Shown here piece by piece: positions 46,272 to 55,859 of a stretch of DNA of 64,000 nucleotides. The notes below the pieces were generated by a model. The model worked only from the letters and a program-made list of their open reading frames with translations. It was not told the DNA's origin and made no database searches. This DNA comes from Kluyvera genomosp. 1 (GTDB taxonomy: Bacteria; Pseudomonadota; Gammaproteobacteria; Enterobacterales; Enterobacteriaceae): NCBI RefSeq assembly GCF_001266615.1, contig NZ_LGHZ01000012.1, forward strand, positions 1 through 64,000, in the 5' to 3' direction. Within the stretch, counting starts at the first letter, position 1. Each line of letters starts with the position of its first letter. The translations under genes were made by a program, and so were the position numbers.

Positions 46272-47342
46272 ATGAAACCCACGATGATGACCTATATCCA
46301 TGAAGAGCAGGCGACGCTTGCCCAGATTCTGGATAGCTACCCGCAGAATGTGCCCGCTATTGACGATGACAGCGAATGGTTGGTCCTGGCAACAGGCTCC
46401 AGCGCCAACGCCGCTGTGAGTGCCAAATACTACATCGAAAGCCTCTCTGCGGTGCGCCTGACGCTGGCCGAACCTTTCCACTATCAGCATTTTGAGAAGC
46501 ACAATCCAGACGTCAAAACGGTGATTGCTGTCTCCCAGAGCGGTGAAAGCACCTCAACGCTGCACGCACTGGAGGCGTTGAAACAGCGCTACTCGTTGCA
46601 AACGGTAGGCTTAACCAGCAAACCGCAGAGCGAGTTGGCCAAAACCGCAGACTGCTTCGTCATGCTGGATATTGGCGAAGAGCGCGTGGGCTATGTGACC
46701 AAAGGCTACGTGGCAACCATTCTGACCTTGATGCTGATGGGCCTGCGCCATGCTCGTGCGGTGAACGCCATTGACGACGCGCGTGAGCAGCAGGAGCTCA
46801 CGATTCTTCGTGAGGCCGTTAACGCGATTGGCGCAATCATCAATACCACCGAAGACTTTTTCAGCCGCTGGCAGGAAGAACTCACCGCCTCGCCACGCTT
46901 CACCAGCATCGGCTACGGCCCGGCTATCGGCGTGTGTATGGAGATGGCAACTAAATTTACCGAGACCGTACGCGTGCCTTCTCAGGGCATTGAAATGGAA
47001 GTCTTTATGCACGGTCCGTATTTTGAAATTAACCCGCAGCATCGCCTGTTCTTCCTCGATGTGCCAAGCGTGGCCCGCGAACGTCTGACCCTGCTGCGCC
47101 AATATGAGCAGCGTCATACCCAGTACGTCTATACCGTCACGCCGGAAGCCAGTGACGATCCCCATACCCTGGCACTAAATATCAAAACGCCGGAGACCGT
47201 GCTGCCGCTGCTGATGGTGATCCCCTTCCAGATCCTCGCGCACCACATCGCCGAAGCGAAGGGCAATAACCTGCCGCAGCGGATCTTCACCGACTTTGGT
47301 GTCGCGGTAAAAAGTAAAACCAAACCCGGCGATTACGCCTGA
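46272..47342 (+). CDS. SIS-domain sugar-phosphate enzyme
   Basis: 356 residues with two SIS folds related to the isomerase half of GlmS, AgaS and FrlB. The sugar-phosphate loop is LATGSSANAA, the second loop VSQSGESTSTL, and a GEERVGYVTKGY segment matches the GlmS region before its catalytic loop. A deglycase, deaminase or isomerase acting on a phosphorylated amino sugar or Amadori-type compound fits the family. ATG 46272 follows GAGAGG. It is the first gene behind the operator and precedes a PTS transporter, which would supply its phosphorylated substrate. The exact substrate is unknown. Confidence 0.8.
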   Translation: MKPTMMTYIHEEQATLAQILDSYPQNVPAIDDDSEWLVLATGSSANAAVSAKYYIESLSAVRLTLAEPFHYQHFEKHNPDVKTVIAVSQSGESTSTLHALEALKQRYSLQTVGLTSKPQSELAKTADCFVMLDIGEERVGYVTKGYVATILTLMLMGLRHARAVNAIDDAREQQELTILREAVNAIGAIINTTEDFFSRWQEELTASPRFTSIGYGPAIGVCMEMATKFTETVRVPSQGIEMEVFMHGPYFEINPQHRLFFLDVPSVARERLTLLRQYEQRHTQYVYTVTPEASDDPHTLALNIKTPETVLPLLMVIPFQILAHHIAEAKGNNLPQRIFTDFGVAVKSKTKPGDYA

Positions 47343-47383
47343 TTCACGGCCTGTACTCTACCTACTGATAAAGGTGCCTCGTT

Positions 47384-48751
47384 ATGGCGACTCAATACTT
47401 AGCCGTTGCACAACAAATCCTCTCCGCCGTGGGTGGCAAGGAGAATATCGACCACGCAAATCACTGCGCGACCCGCTTACGCCTGAATTTAAAGGACGAT
47501 ACGCGAATTGATGAAAAGGAGCTGTACGAGATTTCTGAGGTAGTAAAACTGGTCAACAACGGCAGCCAGTTTCAGATAGTGATCGGCCCTAAAGTCGAAA
47601 AAATCTTCGCGGCACTCAGTGAGCTGCTGCCTTCAGAACAGGAGAAAGAAACTGTTCAGACACAGGACATTTCTCTCTTTAACCGTCTGCTGGCAACGCT
47701 GTCCGCCATTTTTACCCCGTACATTGGCGTACTCGCCGGCGTTGGTGTCGTCAAAGGACTGGTCGTCCTGCTGCAAACGCTGGATCTGATATCAACCAAA
47801 TCCTGGCTGTTTGTGGTATTTAACGCGCTCTCCAGCGGTGTGTTCGTCATGCTGCCGCTGTTTATCGCTGTTACCGCCGCCGACCGCTTCAAAACTAGTC
47901 GCTTCACCGCCCTGGCACTGACCGCCGCGATGATCTTCCCGCTAACCGACGCCGCTACGCCGGATCACGTAGAGATTTTCAACCTCGCGTTCCCGCTGAA
48001 AATTTACGGCGGTGCGGTGATCCCGGCTATCTTTGCGGTATGGTTCCTGAGCTACGTCGAACGCTGGTGCAAAAAGTGGGTGCCGGAAATCGCCGCGCTG
48101 GTATTTGTACCCTGCCTGTCGCTGATTATTAGTGGATTCGTGGTTTTTACTGTGATTGGCCCGATTGCCGATTACGTGGGGATTGGCATTGCCAACGGCT
48201 ACACCTGGCTGTACAACTTAAGCCCAATGCTCTCCGGCGCCTTACTGGCGGGGATTGGTCAGCTGTTCGTGGTCTTTGGCGTGCACTGGGGCATTATCCC
48301 CATTGCGTTGATCAACATGCAGGTAAACGGCTACGACACGGTGATGGCGATGTTCATGTCCGCGGTCATGGGCCAGTTCGGTGCCGCCTTTGGTGCCATT
48401 TTTATCGCCCGTAACCTGAAAGACAAACAGCTGGCAATTTCGGCCTCGATCTCCGCGTTCTTTGGGATTACCGAGCCTGCGCTGTACGGCGTGAACCTCA
48501 AATACCGGATGCTATTTATCTTCGGCTGTATTGGTGCAGCGTTAGGTGGTGCAATTACCGGGCTGCTGGAGGTAAAAACCTACAGTTTCCTGCCGGTGCT
48601 GAACGTCTTTGAACTTGGGCTGTTCAGCGGCCCGGAATCCAAAGCCATCTATGAAGTGTTTGCCATTCTCGTCGCCTTCAGCGTGCCGATGATCCTGACG
48701 ATTATCTACGGTAAAACGCGCGTTTTAGTTCCTGCGGCGGATCTTCGTTAA
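47384..48751 (+). CDS. PTS EIIBC, glucose/beta-glucoside family
   Basis: 455 residues. The EIIB domain (about 1-85) has the phosphorylated Cys28 in HANHCATRLRL, and the EIIC domain (about 105-450) has about ten membrane segments and the conserved GITEPALYGVNLK. There is no EIIA domain, so phosphate must come from a separate EIIA such as Crr, as for MurP and TreB. AAAGGTG precedes the ATG. It follows the SIS gene after 41 bases, suggesting that the imported sugar phosphate is the SIS substrate. Confidence 0.88.
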   Translation: MATQYLAVAQQILSAVGGKENIDHANHCATRLRLNLKDDTRIDEKELYEISEVVKLVNNGSQFQIVIGPKVEKIFAALSELLPSEQEKETVQTQDISLFNRLLATLSAIFTPYIGVLAGVGVVKGLVVLLQTLDLISTKSWLFVVFNALSSGVFVMLPLFIAVTAADRFKTSRFTALALTAAMIFPLTDAATPDHVEIFNLAFPLKIYGGAVIPAIFAVWFLSYVERWCKKWVPEIAALVFVPCLSLIISGFVVFTVIGPIADYVGIGIANGYTWLYNLSPMLSGALLAGIGQLFVVFGVHWGIIPIALINMQVNGYDTVMAMFMSAVMGQFGAAFGAIFIARNLKDKQLAISASISAFFGITEPALYGVNLKYRMLFIFGCIGAALGGAITGLLEVKTYSFLPVLNVFELGLFSGPESKAIYEVFAILVAFSVPMILTIIYGKTRVLVPAADLR

Positions 48752-48761
48752 GCCTCTTTCT

Positions 48762-48788
48762 GTGGTGGCGGATGTAAACCGCTACCAC
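48762..48788 (+). other. Inverted repeat after the EIIBC gene
   Basis: GTGGTGGCGG pairs with CCGCTACCAC (one G-U) around a 7-base loop, 10 bases after the EIIBC stop and about 130 bases before the symporter gene. There is no T run; it may be an mRNA stem or a partial terminator dividing the cluster into two transcription levels. Confidence 0.45.
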
Positions 48789-48915
48789 GCCTGTTATCTG
48801 ACTCACACTTTCCCATTAGCAGCAATTTTGTCCATATCAACAACGTTATCCTGCTACGCATTTTTATATTTCACAACCAATAATCCTCTCCATATACCCC
48901 AAGAGAGATCTGGCG

Positions 48916-50325
48916 ATGAACGCAAGCAAACTGTCAGTAAAAGAGAAGATTGGCTATGGTATGGGCGATGCGGGATGTAACATCATCTTCGGCGCTATCA
49001 TGCTGTTCGTTAACTATTTTTACACCGATATTTTTGGCTTAGCGCCAGCGCTGGTTGGCGTGTTACTCCTGTCTATTCGCGTGATTGATGCGGTTACCGA
49101 CCCGATTATGGGCGCATTAGCCGACCGTACCCGCAGCAAGTACGGTCGTTTTCGTCCATGGCTCCTGTGGATAGCGTTCCCGTATGCTCTGTTCAGCGTG
49201 CTGATGTTCACCACGCCTGAATGGAGCTATAGCAGCAAAGTTATCTATGCATTTGTCACCTATTTCCTGTTATCCATCACCTATACCGCAATCAATATTC
49301 CCTATTGCTCCCTCGGCAGCGTCATCACCAACGATCCAAAAGAGCGCGTGGCCTGTCAGTCCTATCGCTTCGTGCTGGTTGGTATCGCCACTCTGCTGCT
49401 GTCGCTGACCCTGCTGCCAATGGCAGACTGGTTCGGTGGCGAAGACAAAGCCAAAGGTTATCAAATGGCAATGACCGTGCTGGCGTTTATCGGCATGTGT
49501 ATGTTCCTGTTCTGCTTTGCTACCGTCCGTGAACGCGTCCGTCCGGCGGTACAGACCAACGATGAACTCAAGCAGGACTTAAAAGACGTCTGGAAAAACG
49601 ACCAGTGGGTACGCATCCTGTTGCTGACCTTGTGCAACGTCTGCCCGGGCTTTATCCGCATGGCGGCCACCATGTACTACGTGACCTGGGTAATGGGTGA
49701 GAGTACGCACTTCGCCACCCTCTTTATTAGCCTTGGTGTCATCGGCATGATGATTGGCAGCATGCTGGCGAAAGTCCTGACCGACCGCTGGTGTAAACTA
49801 CAGGTCTTCTTCTGGACCAACATCGCACTGGCCATTTTCTCCGTAGCCTTCTACTTCTTTGACCCGCACGCCACGATGCTGATTGTGGTGCTCTACTTCT
49901 TGTTAAATATCCTGCACCAGATCCCATCGCCGCTGCACTGGTCGCTGATGGCCGATGTTGATGACTACGGTGAGTGGAAAACCGGCAAACGTATCACCGG
50001 GATTAGCTTCTCCGGTAACCTGTTCTTCCTGAAAGTCGGCCTCGCAGTCGCCGGCGCGATGGTCGGTTTCCTGCTCTCCTGGTACGGTTACGATGCAGGT
50101 GCCAAAGCGCAAAGCGAAACCACCCTCAATGGCATTATGCTGCTGTTCACCGTCATTCCGGGCGTAGGCTATCTGATTACCGCTGGTGTAGTGCGTCTGC
50201 TAAAAGTGGACCGTACATTGATGAAACAGATTCAGGAAGATCTGGAAAAACGTCGTGCCAACTACCGGGAACTGAATGAATACCAACAAGAATTGCAATC
50301 GACTGAACACGTAAGGAAAGCCTGA
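48916..50325 (+). CDS. GPH-family glycoside:cation symporter
   Basis: 469-residue membrane protein of the glycoside-pentoside-hexuronide symporter family (MelB, YicJ, YagG group) with about twelve membrane segments. Typical stretches are GYGMGDAGCNIIFG, RVIDAVTDPIMGALADRT with KYGRFRPW, and ADVDDYGEWKTGKR. It probably brings in an oligosaccharide with H+ or Na+. The stop overlaps the GH43 start by one base (TGATG), so transport and hydrolysis are coupled, like yagG-yagH in E. coli. Confidence 0.9.
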   Translation: MNASKLSVKEKIGYGMGDAGCNIIFGAIMLFVNYFYTDIFGLAPALVGVLLLSIRVIDAVTDPIMGALADRTRSKYGRFRPWLLWIAFPYALFSVLMFTTPEWSYSSKVIYAFVTYFLLSITYTAINIPYCSLGSVITNDPKERVACQSYRFVLVGIATLLLSLTLLPMADWFGGEDKAKGYQMAMTVLAFIGMCMFLFCFATVRERVRPAVQTNDELKQDLKDVWKNDQWVRILLLTLCNVCPGFIRMAATMYYVTWVMGESTHFATLFISLGVIGMMIGSMLAKVLTDRWCKLQVFFWTNIALAIFSVAFYFFDPHATMLIVVLYFLLNILHQIPSPLHWSLMADVDDYGEWKTGKRITGISFSGNLFFLKVGLAVAGAMVGFLLSWYGYDAGAKAQSETTLNGIMLLFTVIPGVGYLITAGVVRLLKVDRTLMKQIQEDLEKRRANYRELNEYQQELQSTEHVRKA

Positions 50326-51275
50326 TGAAGAACTGGCCCAATCCCTTTATTGAGCAACGCGCCGATCCGTTTATTCTGCGCCACCAGGGAGAGTACTACT
50401 TTATCGCCTCCATGCCGGAATACGACCGGCTGGAGATCCGCCGCGCCGCTGATTTAGATAGCTTGCGCAGCGCAGAGCCTGTTGTGGTTTGGCGTAAACC
50501 AGAAAGCGGCCCAATGAGCAATCTTATCTGGGCTCCAGAGCTGCACGCGATCAACGGCAAATGGTATATCTACTTCGCCGCCGCCCATACCCAGGCGCTT
50601 GACGAGCTGGGGATGTTTCAGCACCGCATGTACGCGCTGGAGTGCAGTGACGCCGATCCGTTAACCGGAAAATGGGTCGAAAAGGGGCAGGTGAAGACAC
50701 CGTTTGACACCTTCTGCCTCGATGCCACGACGTTCCATCATCAGGGTAAACAGTGGTATCTGTGGGCACAAAAATCCCCGGAGATTGCCGGTAACTCCAA
50801 TATCTACCTGGCAGAACTTGAGAATCCGTGGACGATAAAAGGTGAGCCCGTGATGCTCAGCAAACCCGAATTTGACTGGGAATGTCGAGGCTTCCTGGTG
50901 AATGAAGGCCCTGCCGTCGTCACTCACGGTAATCGCTTATTTATCAGTTATTCCGCCAGCGCCACCGATGAAAACTACTGTATGGGGCTGCTGTGGATCG
51001 ATAAAGATGCCGATATAACGGCCCCTGCAAACTGGCATAAATCGCCAACGCCGGTGTTCACGACAAGCTATGAAAACCGCCAATATGGCCCAGGGCACAA
51101 CAGCTTCACGCAAACGCCGGACGGCGATGACGTGCTGGTATATCACGCAAGGAACTACACGGAAATTGAAGGCGACCCGCTGTATGACCCGAATCGTCAT
51201 ACGCGGCTAAAAACGGTGCGCTGGCGGGAGGATGGCATGCCAGACTTCGGTATTCCCCCCGCAGATACGCTGTAA
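50325..51275 (+). CDS. GH43 family glycosidase, intracellular
   Basis: 316-residue five-bladed propeller glycosidase of family GH43. The catalytic triad is visible: base Asp14 (RADPFI), Asp133 (CLDATTF) and acid Glu194 (VNEGPAV); YGPGHNSF supplies the metal-binding His. There is no signal peptide and no extra carbohydrate-binding domain, so it acts in the cytoplasm on imported oligosaccharides. Similarity in memory to exo-alpha-L-arabinofuranosidases (YYFIASMPEYDRLEIRRA, SGPMSNLIWAPELH) favours arabino-oligosaccharides; beta-xylosidase is the alternative. Coupled to the GPH symporter. Confidence 0.85.
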   Translation: MKNWPNPFIEQRADPFILRHQGEYYFIASMPEYDRLEIRRAADLDSLRSAEPVVVWRKPESGPMSNLIWAPELHAINGKWYIYFAAAHTQALDELGMFQHRMYALECSDADPLTGKWVEKGQVKTPFDTFCLDATTFHHQGKQWYLWAQKSPEIAGNSNIYLAELENPWTIKGEPVMLSKPEFDWECRGFLVNEGPAVVTHGNRLFISYSASATDENYCMGLLWIDKDADITAPANWHKSPTPVFTTSYENRQYGPGHNSFTQTPDGDDVLVYHARNYTEIEGDPLYDPNRHTRLKTVRWREDGMPDFGIPPADTL

Positions 51276-51282
51276 AAAATAA

Positions 51283-51312
51283 GCCCGGTAGCGTGATGCT
51301 GACCGGGCCTTT
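51283..51312. terminator. Bidirectional terminator between GH43 gene and ampE
   Basis: GCCCGGT/ACCGGGC arms with a 12-base loop; CCTTTT follows on the plus strand and TTATTTTTT on the minus strand. The core resembles a REP palindrome. Confidence 0.8.
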
Positions 51313-51315
51313 TGA

Positions 51316-52170
51316 CTACACCAGCGTTCCGTAGATGGTCAGCAGTGCCATAACCACCACCACTGCATAGGATGTTTTCTTCGCCATCGACACAGCCGCT
51401 TTTGGCGTCTCAACTTTATCAACGTGCGGTTCACGAGCCAGTGAATACTGCGCCAGCGTTGTTAGCACCTGATACTGAGAAGTGTGGCGGTCGCCCAGCG
51501 AAGCAAACCACGCCGGAAGCGCTTTCTCGCCATGGCCAATCAGCGCGTACACCACACCCACCAGGCGAACGGGTACCCAATCCACGATATGTAAGATGGC
51601 ATCGATACCCGACTGTAAACGGTGATGCGGCGTCTGGTAACGCGCAAGCCAGGACTGCCATGCCCGCAGGAAAGCATAGCCCATCAGCGCTACCGGCCCC
51701 CATGAACCGCCCACCACAAACCAAAACAGCGGAGCAAGGTAAAAGCGGTAGTTGATCCACAGCAGCGCGTTTTGTAACTCGCGCAAAAATTCTCGCTCAT
51801 CACAGCCGGCCGGCACGCCATGAATCATGGTCAACTCGCTAGCCATCGCTTCGCGAGCGTGGGCATCATCGCGCGAAGCAGCTTTCAGGTAGGCGTGATA
51901 ATGCAGGCGCACACGGCCTGCGCCGATACACAGTAACCCCAGCAGGATCCAGAAAATCAGCGACGGCACGTTAAACAACATCCCACTCAACGCCCGCTGA
52001 ACAATACCCACCACCGCCATTGCTACGATGGTCATAACCAGGGTACCAGCAAGCGAATAGTGCTTCACCCGCCGAAACAGCGTCTCCAGCCGATGATCGA
52101 GCTGCCAGTGTTCGCCCAGTTTAAACAGGCGCTCTGCAAACAGCACCAGAAGCGTGGTGAATAACGTCAT
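51316..52170 (-). CDS. ampE: AmpE, inner-membrane protein
   Basis: 284-residue membrane protein, same length as E. coli AmpE, with about four membrane segments. Linked to ampD and historically to beta-lactamase induction signalling; its precise role is not known. Start overlaps the ampD stop by four bases (ATGA), so the two are coupled. Convergent with the GH43 gene. Confidence 0.94.
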   Translation of the reverse strand: MTLFTTLLVLFAERLFKLGEHWQLDHRLETLFRRVKHYSLAGTLVMTIVAMAVVGIVQRALSGMLFNVPSLIFWILLGLLCIGAGRVRLHYHAYLKAASRDDAHAREAMASELTMIHGVPAGCDEREFLRELQNALLWINYRFYLAPLFWFVVGGSWGPVALMGYAFLRAWQSWLARYQTPHHRLQSGIDAILHIVDWVPVRLVGVVYALIGHGEKALPAWFASLGDRHTSQYQVLTTLAQYSLAREPHVDKVETPKAAVSMAKKTSYAVVVVMALLTIYGTLV

Positions 52171-52736
52171 GTCATCTCCTTATTTGACGAGGGGGTGACC
52201 AGCGCACGAAAACGGGCCCAATCAAATGCCGGGCCGGGATCGGTTTTGCGCACGGGCGCGATATCACAATGACCGGTGATGTGATTAGCCATCGTCGGGT
52301 ATTCGGTAATTAGCAGTTGGGTTAATGCCGCCAGCCGCTCGTACTGCGCGTCGGTATAGGCCAACGTATCGGTGCCTTCCAGCTCAATACCGATGGAGAA
52401 ATCATTACAGTGTTCACGTCCATGGTAGCTCGACACGCCGGCATGCCAGGCGCGTTTATCAAAAGGTACGTACTGAACGATCTCTCCGTCACGACGGATC
52501 AAACAGTGGGCTGAAACCCGCAGATGGACAATTTCGGCAAAGAAAGGATCGGCATCAGGATCGAGCGTGCCGGTAAACAGCGCATCAATCCAGGGGCCGC
52601 CAAACTGCCCCGGTGGCAGGCTAATGTTATGGACAACCAGCAGTGAAGGAGCTTCGTCCTCCGGGCGGCAATCGTGATGGGGAGAAGGTACCTGTCGAAC
52701 ACCCACCAGCCAGCCCTTATCTATACGCAAAATCAT
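52167..52736 (-). CDS. ampD: AmpD, anhydro-muropeptide amidase
   Basis: Cytoplasmic zinc N-acetylmuramoyl-L-alanine amidase for 1,6-anhydro-muropeptides in wall recycling; its loss derepresses ampC through AmpR where those exist. 189 residues, a few longer than E. coli at the N-terminus. Zinc ligands are His36 (VVHN), His156 (TGHCD) and Asp166 (KTDPG), with catalytic Glu118 (GIELEG). ATG 52736 has no strong ribosome binding site. No ampC or ampR lies in the window. Divergent from nadC. Confidence 0.95.
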   Translation of the reverse strand: MILRIDKGWLVGVRQVPSPHHDCRPEDEAPSLLVVHNISLPPGQFGGPWIDALFTGTLDPDADPFFAEIVHLRVSAHCLIRRDGEIVQYVPFDKRAWHAGVSSYHGREHCNDFSIGIELEGTDTLAYTDAQYERLAALTQLLITEYPTMANHITGHCDIAPVRKTDPGPAFDWARFRALVTPSSNKEMT

Positions 52737-52885
52737 TTAAATTTCATCACATCGGCAAATGAGATTAACCTCAGAAACGTACCTAAGTGCGTCGCTAAAG
52801 TGAACGAACGCAGCCACGGCTGAGACAGCGCAAAGGATGACCTGTATAACTGCATGCCGGATATCCTTATGAGTGGTTATGCTAG

Positions 52886-53836
<951 letters not shown>

Positions 53837-53853
53837 TACCAATCTCCTCTCTC

Positions 53854-53880
53854 ATGCCCTCCCTCCGGAGGGCATTTTTT
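53854..53880 (+). terminator. Terminator of nadC
   Basis: Perfect 9-bp stem ATGCCCTCC/GGAGGGCAT with a 4-base loop, then six T. It isolates nadC from ppdD. Confidence 0.92.
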
Positions 53881-54020
53881 CCGACTCTGCTTCCCTTTTT
53901 TGATGCATCGCTGCAACGGGATAACACATCCTGGAATGCGGCTTCCTTAATCCATTATTGATCCTCGCCGTTGTTTCTGCGCTTTGACAAAGTAGCGCCA
54001 GACCCAGCAAGGAGCAGATC

Positions 54021-54458
54021 ATGGATAAACAAAAAGGCTTTACCCTCATCGAATTGATGGTCGTTATCGGCATCATCGCCATCCTCAGCGCAATCGGTAT
54101 TCCGGCTTACCAGAACTACCTACGTAAAGCGGCCTTGACCGATATGCTGCAGACGTTTGTTCCCTACCGCACCGCCATAGAACTTTGCGCTCTCGATCGC
54201 GGTGGTATAGATAACTGCAATGCCAGCAGCAATGGCATTCCATCACCCACCACCACTCGTTACGTCTCAGGAATGAGCATAACAAAGGGCACCGTCGTAC
54301 TCACCGGCCAGGAAAGCTTGAACGGGTTAACCGTCACGCTGGTTCCCGGCTGGGATAACGCGAATGGCATTACCGGCTGGCAGCGAACCTGCGGCATTCA
54401 AAGCGACAGCGCGCTGAAACAGGCCTGTGAAGATGTGTTTCGTTTTGACGCCGAATAA
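54021..54458 (+). CDS. ppdD: PpdD, type IV major prepilin
   Basis: Major pilin of the cryptic type IV pilus. 145 residues with the class III signal KG|FTLIELMVVI: cleavage after Gly6, methylated Phe7 and Glu at mature position 5 (Glu11). Two Cys pairs lie in ELCALDRGGIDNC and RTCGI...KQAC. CAAGGAG precedes ATG. The operon continues with gspE and hofC. No peptidase gene is in the window, so processing needs a distant PppA or GspO. In E. coli the operon needs Sxy and CRP; no convincing CRP-S site could be assigned. Confidence 0.95.
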   Translation: MDKQKGFTLIELMVVIGIIAILSAIGIPAYQNYLRKAALTDMLQTFVPYRTAIELCALDRGGIDNCNASSNGIPSPTTTRYVSGMSITKGTVVLTGQESLNGLTVTLVPGWDNANGITGWQRTCGIQSDSALKQACEDVFRFDAE

Positions 54459-54473
54459 GGCAAGGAGCCGTCA

Positions 54474-55859
54474 ATGAAGAACGAGCAATTACTGACACTG
54501 TGCCAGCGCCATCACGCTGTACTGCTACTCAACGGCACAGATGAACTCAACATCGCGGTGGTCGGTTCGCCGGCCAGCGAACTCATGGATTCCCTACGTT
54601 TTGCGACACAAAAACGGATAGATATCGAGTGCTGGGATCAGGACAGAATGGATAAACATCTGCAAAAAATCACCAGCATGAGTCCTCCCGCTCCCCATGA
54701 AGAGCATAGCAATCCAGTGGATTTGCTGAACCAGTTATTTAAGCAAGCACTGTTACAACGGGCGTCGGATATCCACTTTGAACCCACTGAACACAACCTG
54801 CGTATAAGGCTACGGGTCGATGGCGTGTTACACACACTGTCAACCGTCCCACTTCCATTGATGATGTCGCTTATCGCCAGGCTAAAGGTGCTCGGAAGTC
54901 TGGATATTGCCGAGCGTCGTCTGCCACAGGATGGGCAGTTTGCGGTTGAGGTGGGTGAAGTGCCACTCTCTTTTCGGATTTCCACCCTCCCCTGCCGATA
55001 TGGTGAAAAAGTGGTTCTGCGCCTGTTGCATAAGGTTGAGCAGGCGTTGGATCTCCAGTGCCTTGGCATGACCCCTGAAGCATTGACACAGTTTACGTCA
55101 TCGCTCAATCAACCGCAGGGGTTGATATTAGTTACCGGGCCAACCGGCAGTGGGAAAACCGTCACGCTCTACAGCGCACTGCAAAGCCGCAACGGCAGCG
55201 ATGTGAATATATGTAGCGTTGAAGACCCAATAGAGATCCCGCTTGATGGTCTTAACCAGACGCAGGTTAGCCTCCGTGCGGGACTCACTTTTCAAAGCGT
55301 ACTGCGATCCTTATTACGCCAGGATCCGGACATTGTCATGGTCGGTGAAATCCGCGATAGCGAAACCGCAGAGATTGCGATTAAAGCGGCTCAAACGGGG
55401 CATCTGGTACTCTCAACCTTGCATACGAACTCTACGGTAGAAACGCTGGTACGGCTCGAACAGATGGGTGTCGCTCGCTGGATGGTCTCATCAGCGCTTA
55501 TCATGGTGATCGCACAGCGCCTTGTGCGAAAACTCTGTCCTCACTGTCGTATTGACACTCTGACTAGCCACCCGCTGCCGTTATCACTCTGGCCCCGCCC
55601 ACTACCACATTGGACGGCACCGGGATGCCAGCACTGCTACCACGGTTATCAGGGGCGGCTGGCGCTATTTGAGGTGCTACCGTTAACGCCAGCGCTACGG
55701 CAATACATTATCCAGGGTGCAAGCCCAACAGAACTAATGCATCGTGCAAAACAACAAGGGATGAACACGCTATTCGAAAATGGCTGTCTCGCCGTTGAGC
55801 AGGGGCTAACGACTCAGCAAGAGCTGCTCCGCGTCCTCGGAATTCCTGAAGATGCGTGA
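54474..55859 (+). CDS. gspE: HofB, GspE/PilB-type assembly ATPase
   Basis: Cytoplasmic hexameric ATPase powering pilus or type II secretion assembly (HofB in E. coli). 461 residues. Walker A is GPTGSGKT (about 222-229), the Asp box DIVMVGEIRDSETA holds the Walker B, and the His box STLHTNS follows. A zinc tetracysteine is seen as CPHC (about 354-357) and CQHC (about 384-387). The N-terminal N1E domain is short compared with GspE proteins, as in HofB. AAGGAG precedes ATG. Overlaps hofC by eight bases. Confidence 0.94.
   Translation: MKNEQLLTLCQRHHAVLLLNGTDELNIAVVGSPASELMDSLRFATQKRIDIECWDQDRMDKHLQKITSMSPPAPHEEHSNPVDLLNQLFKQALLQRASDIHFEPTEHNLRIRLRVDGVLHTLSTVPLPLMMSLIARLKVLGSLDIAERRLPQDGQFAVEVGEVPLSFRISTLPCRYGEKVVLRLLHKVEQALDLQCLGMTPEALTQFTSSLNQPQGLILVTGPTGSGKTVTLYSALQSRNGSDVNICSVEDPIEIPLDGLNQTQVSLRAGLTFQSVLRSLLRQDPDIVMVGEIRDSETAEIAIKAAQTGHLVLSTLHTNSTVETLVRLEQMGVARWMVSSALIMVIAQRLVRKLCPHCRIDTLTSHPLPLSLWPRPLPHWTAPGCQHCYHGYQGRLALFEVLPLTPALRQYIIQGASPTELMHRAKQQGMNTLFENGCLAVEQGLTTQQELLRVLGIPEDA

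Noticed and set aside
53880-53935. CRP-S (Sxy-dependent) site upstream of ppdD
   Set aside because: GATGCATCGCTGCAAC has fragments of the motif, but the TGCGA and TCGCA cores are not both present at the proper spacing.
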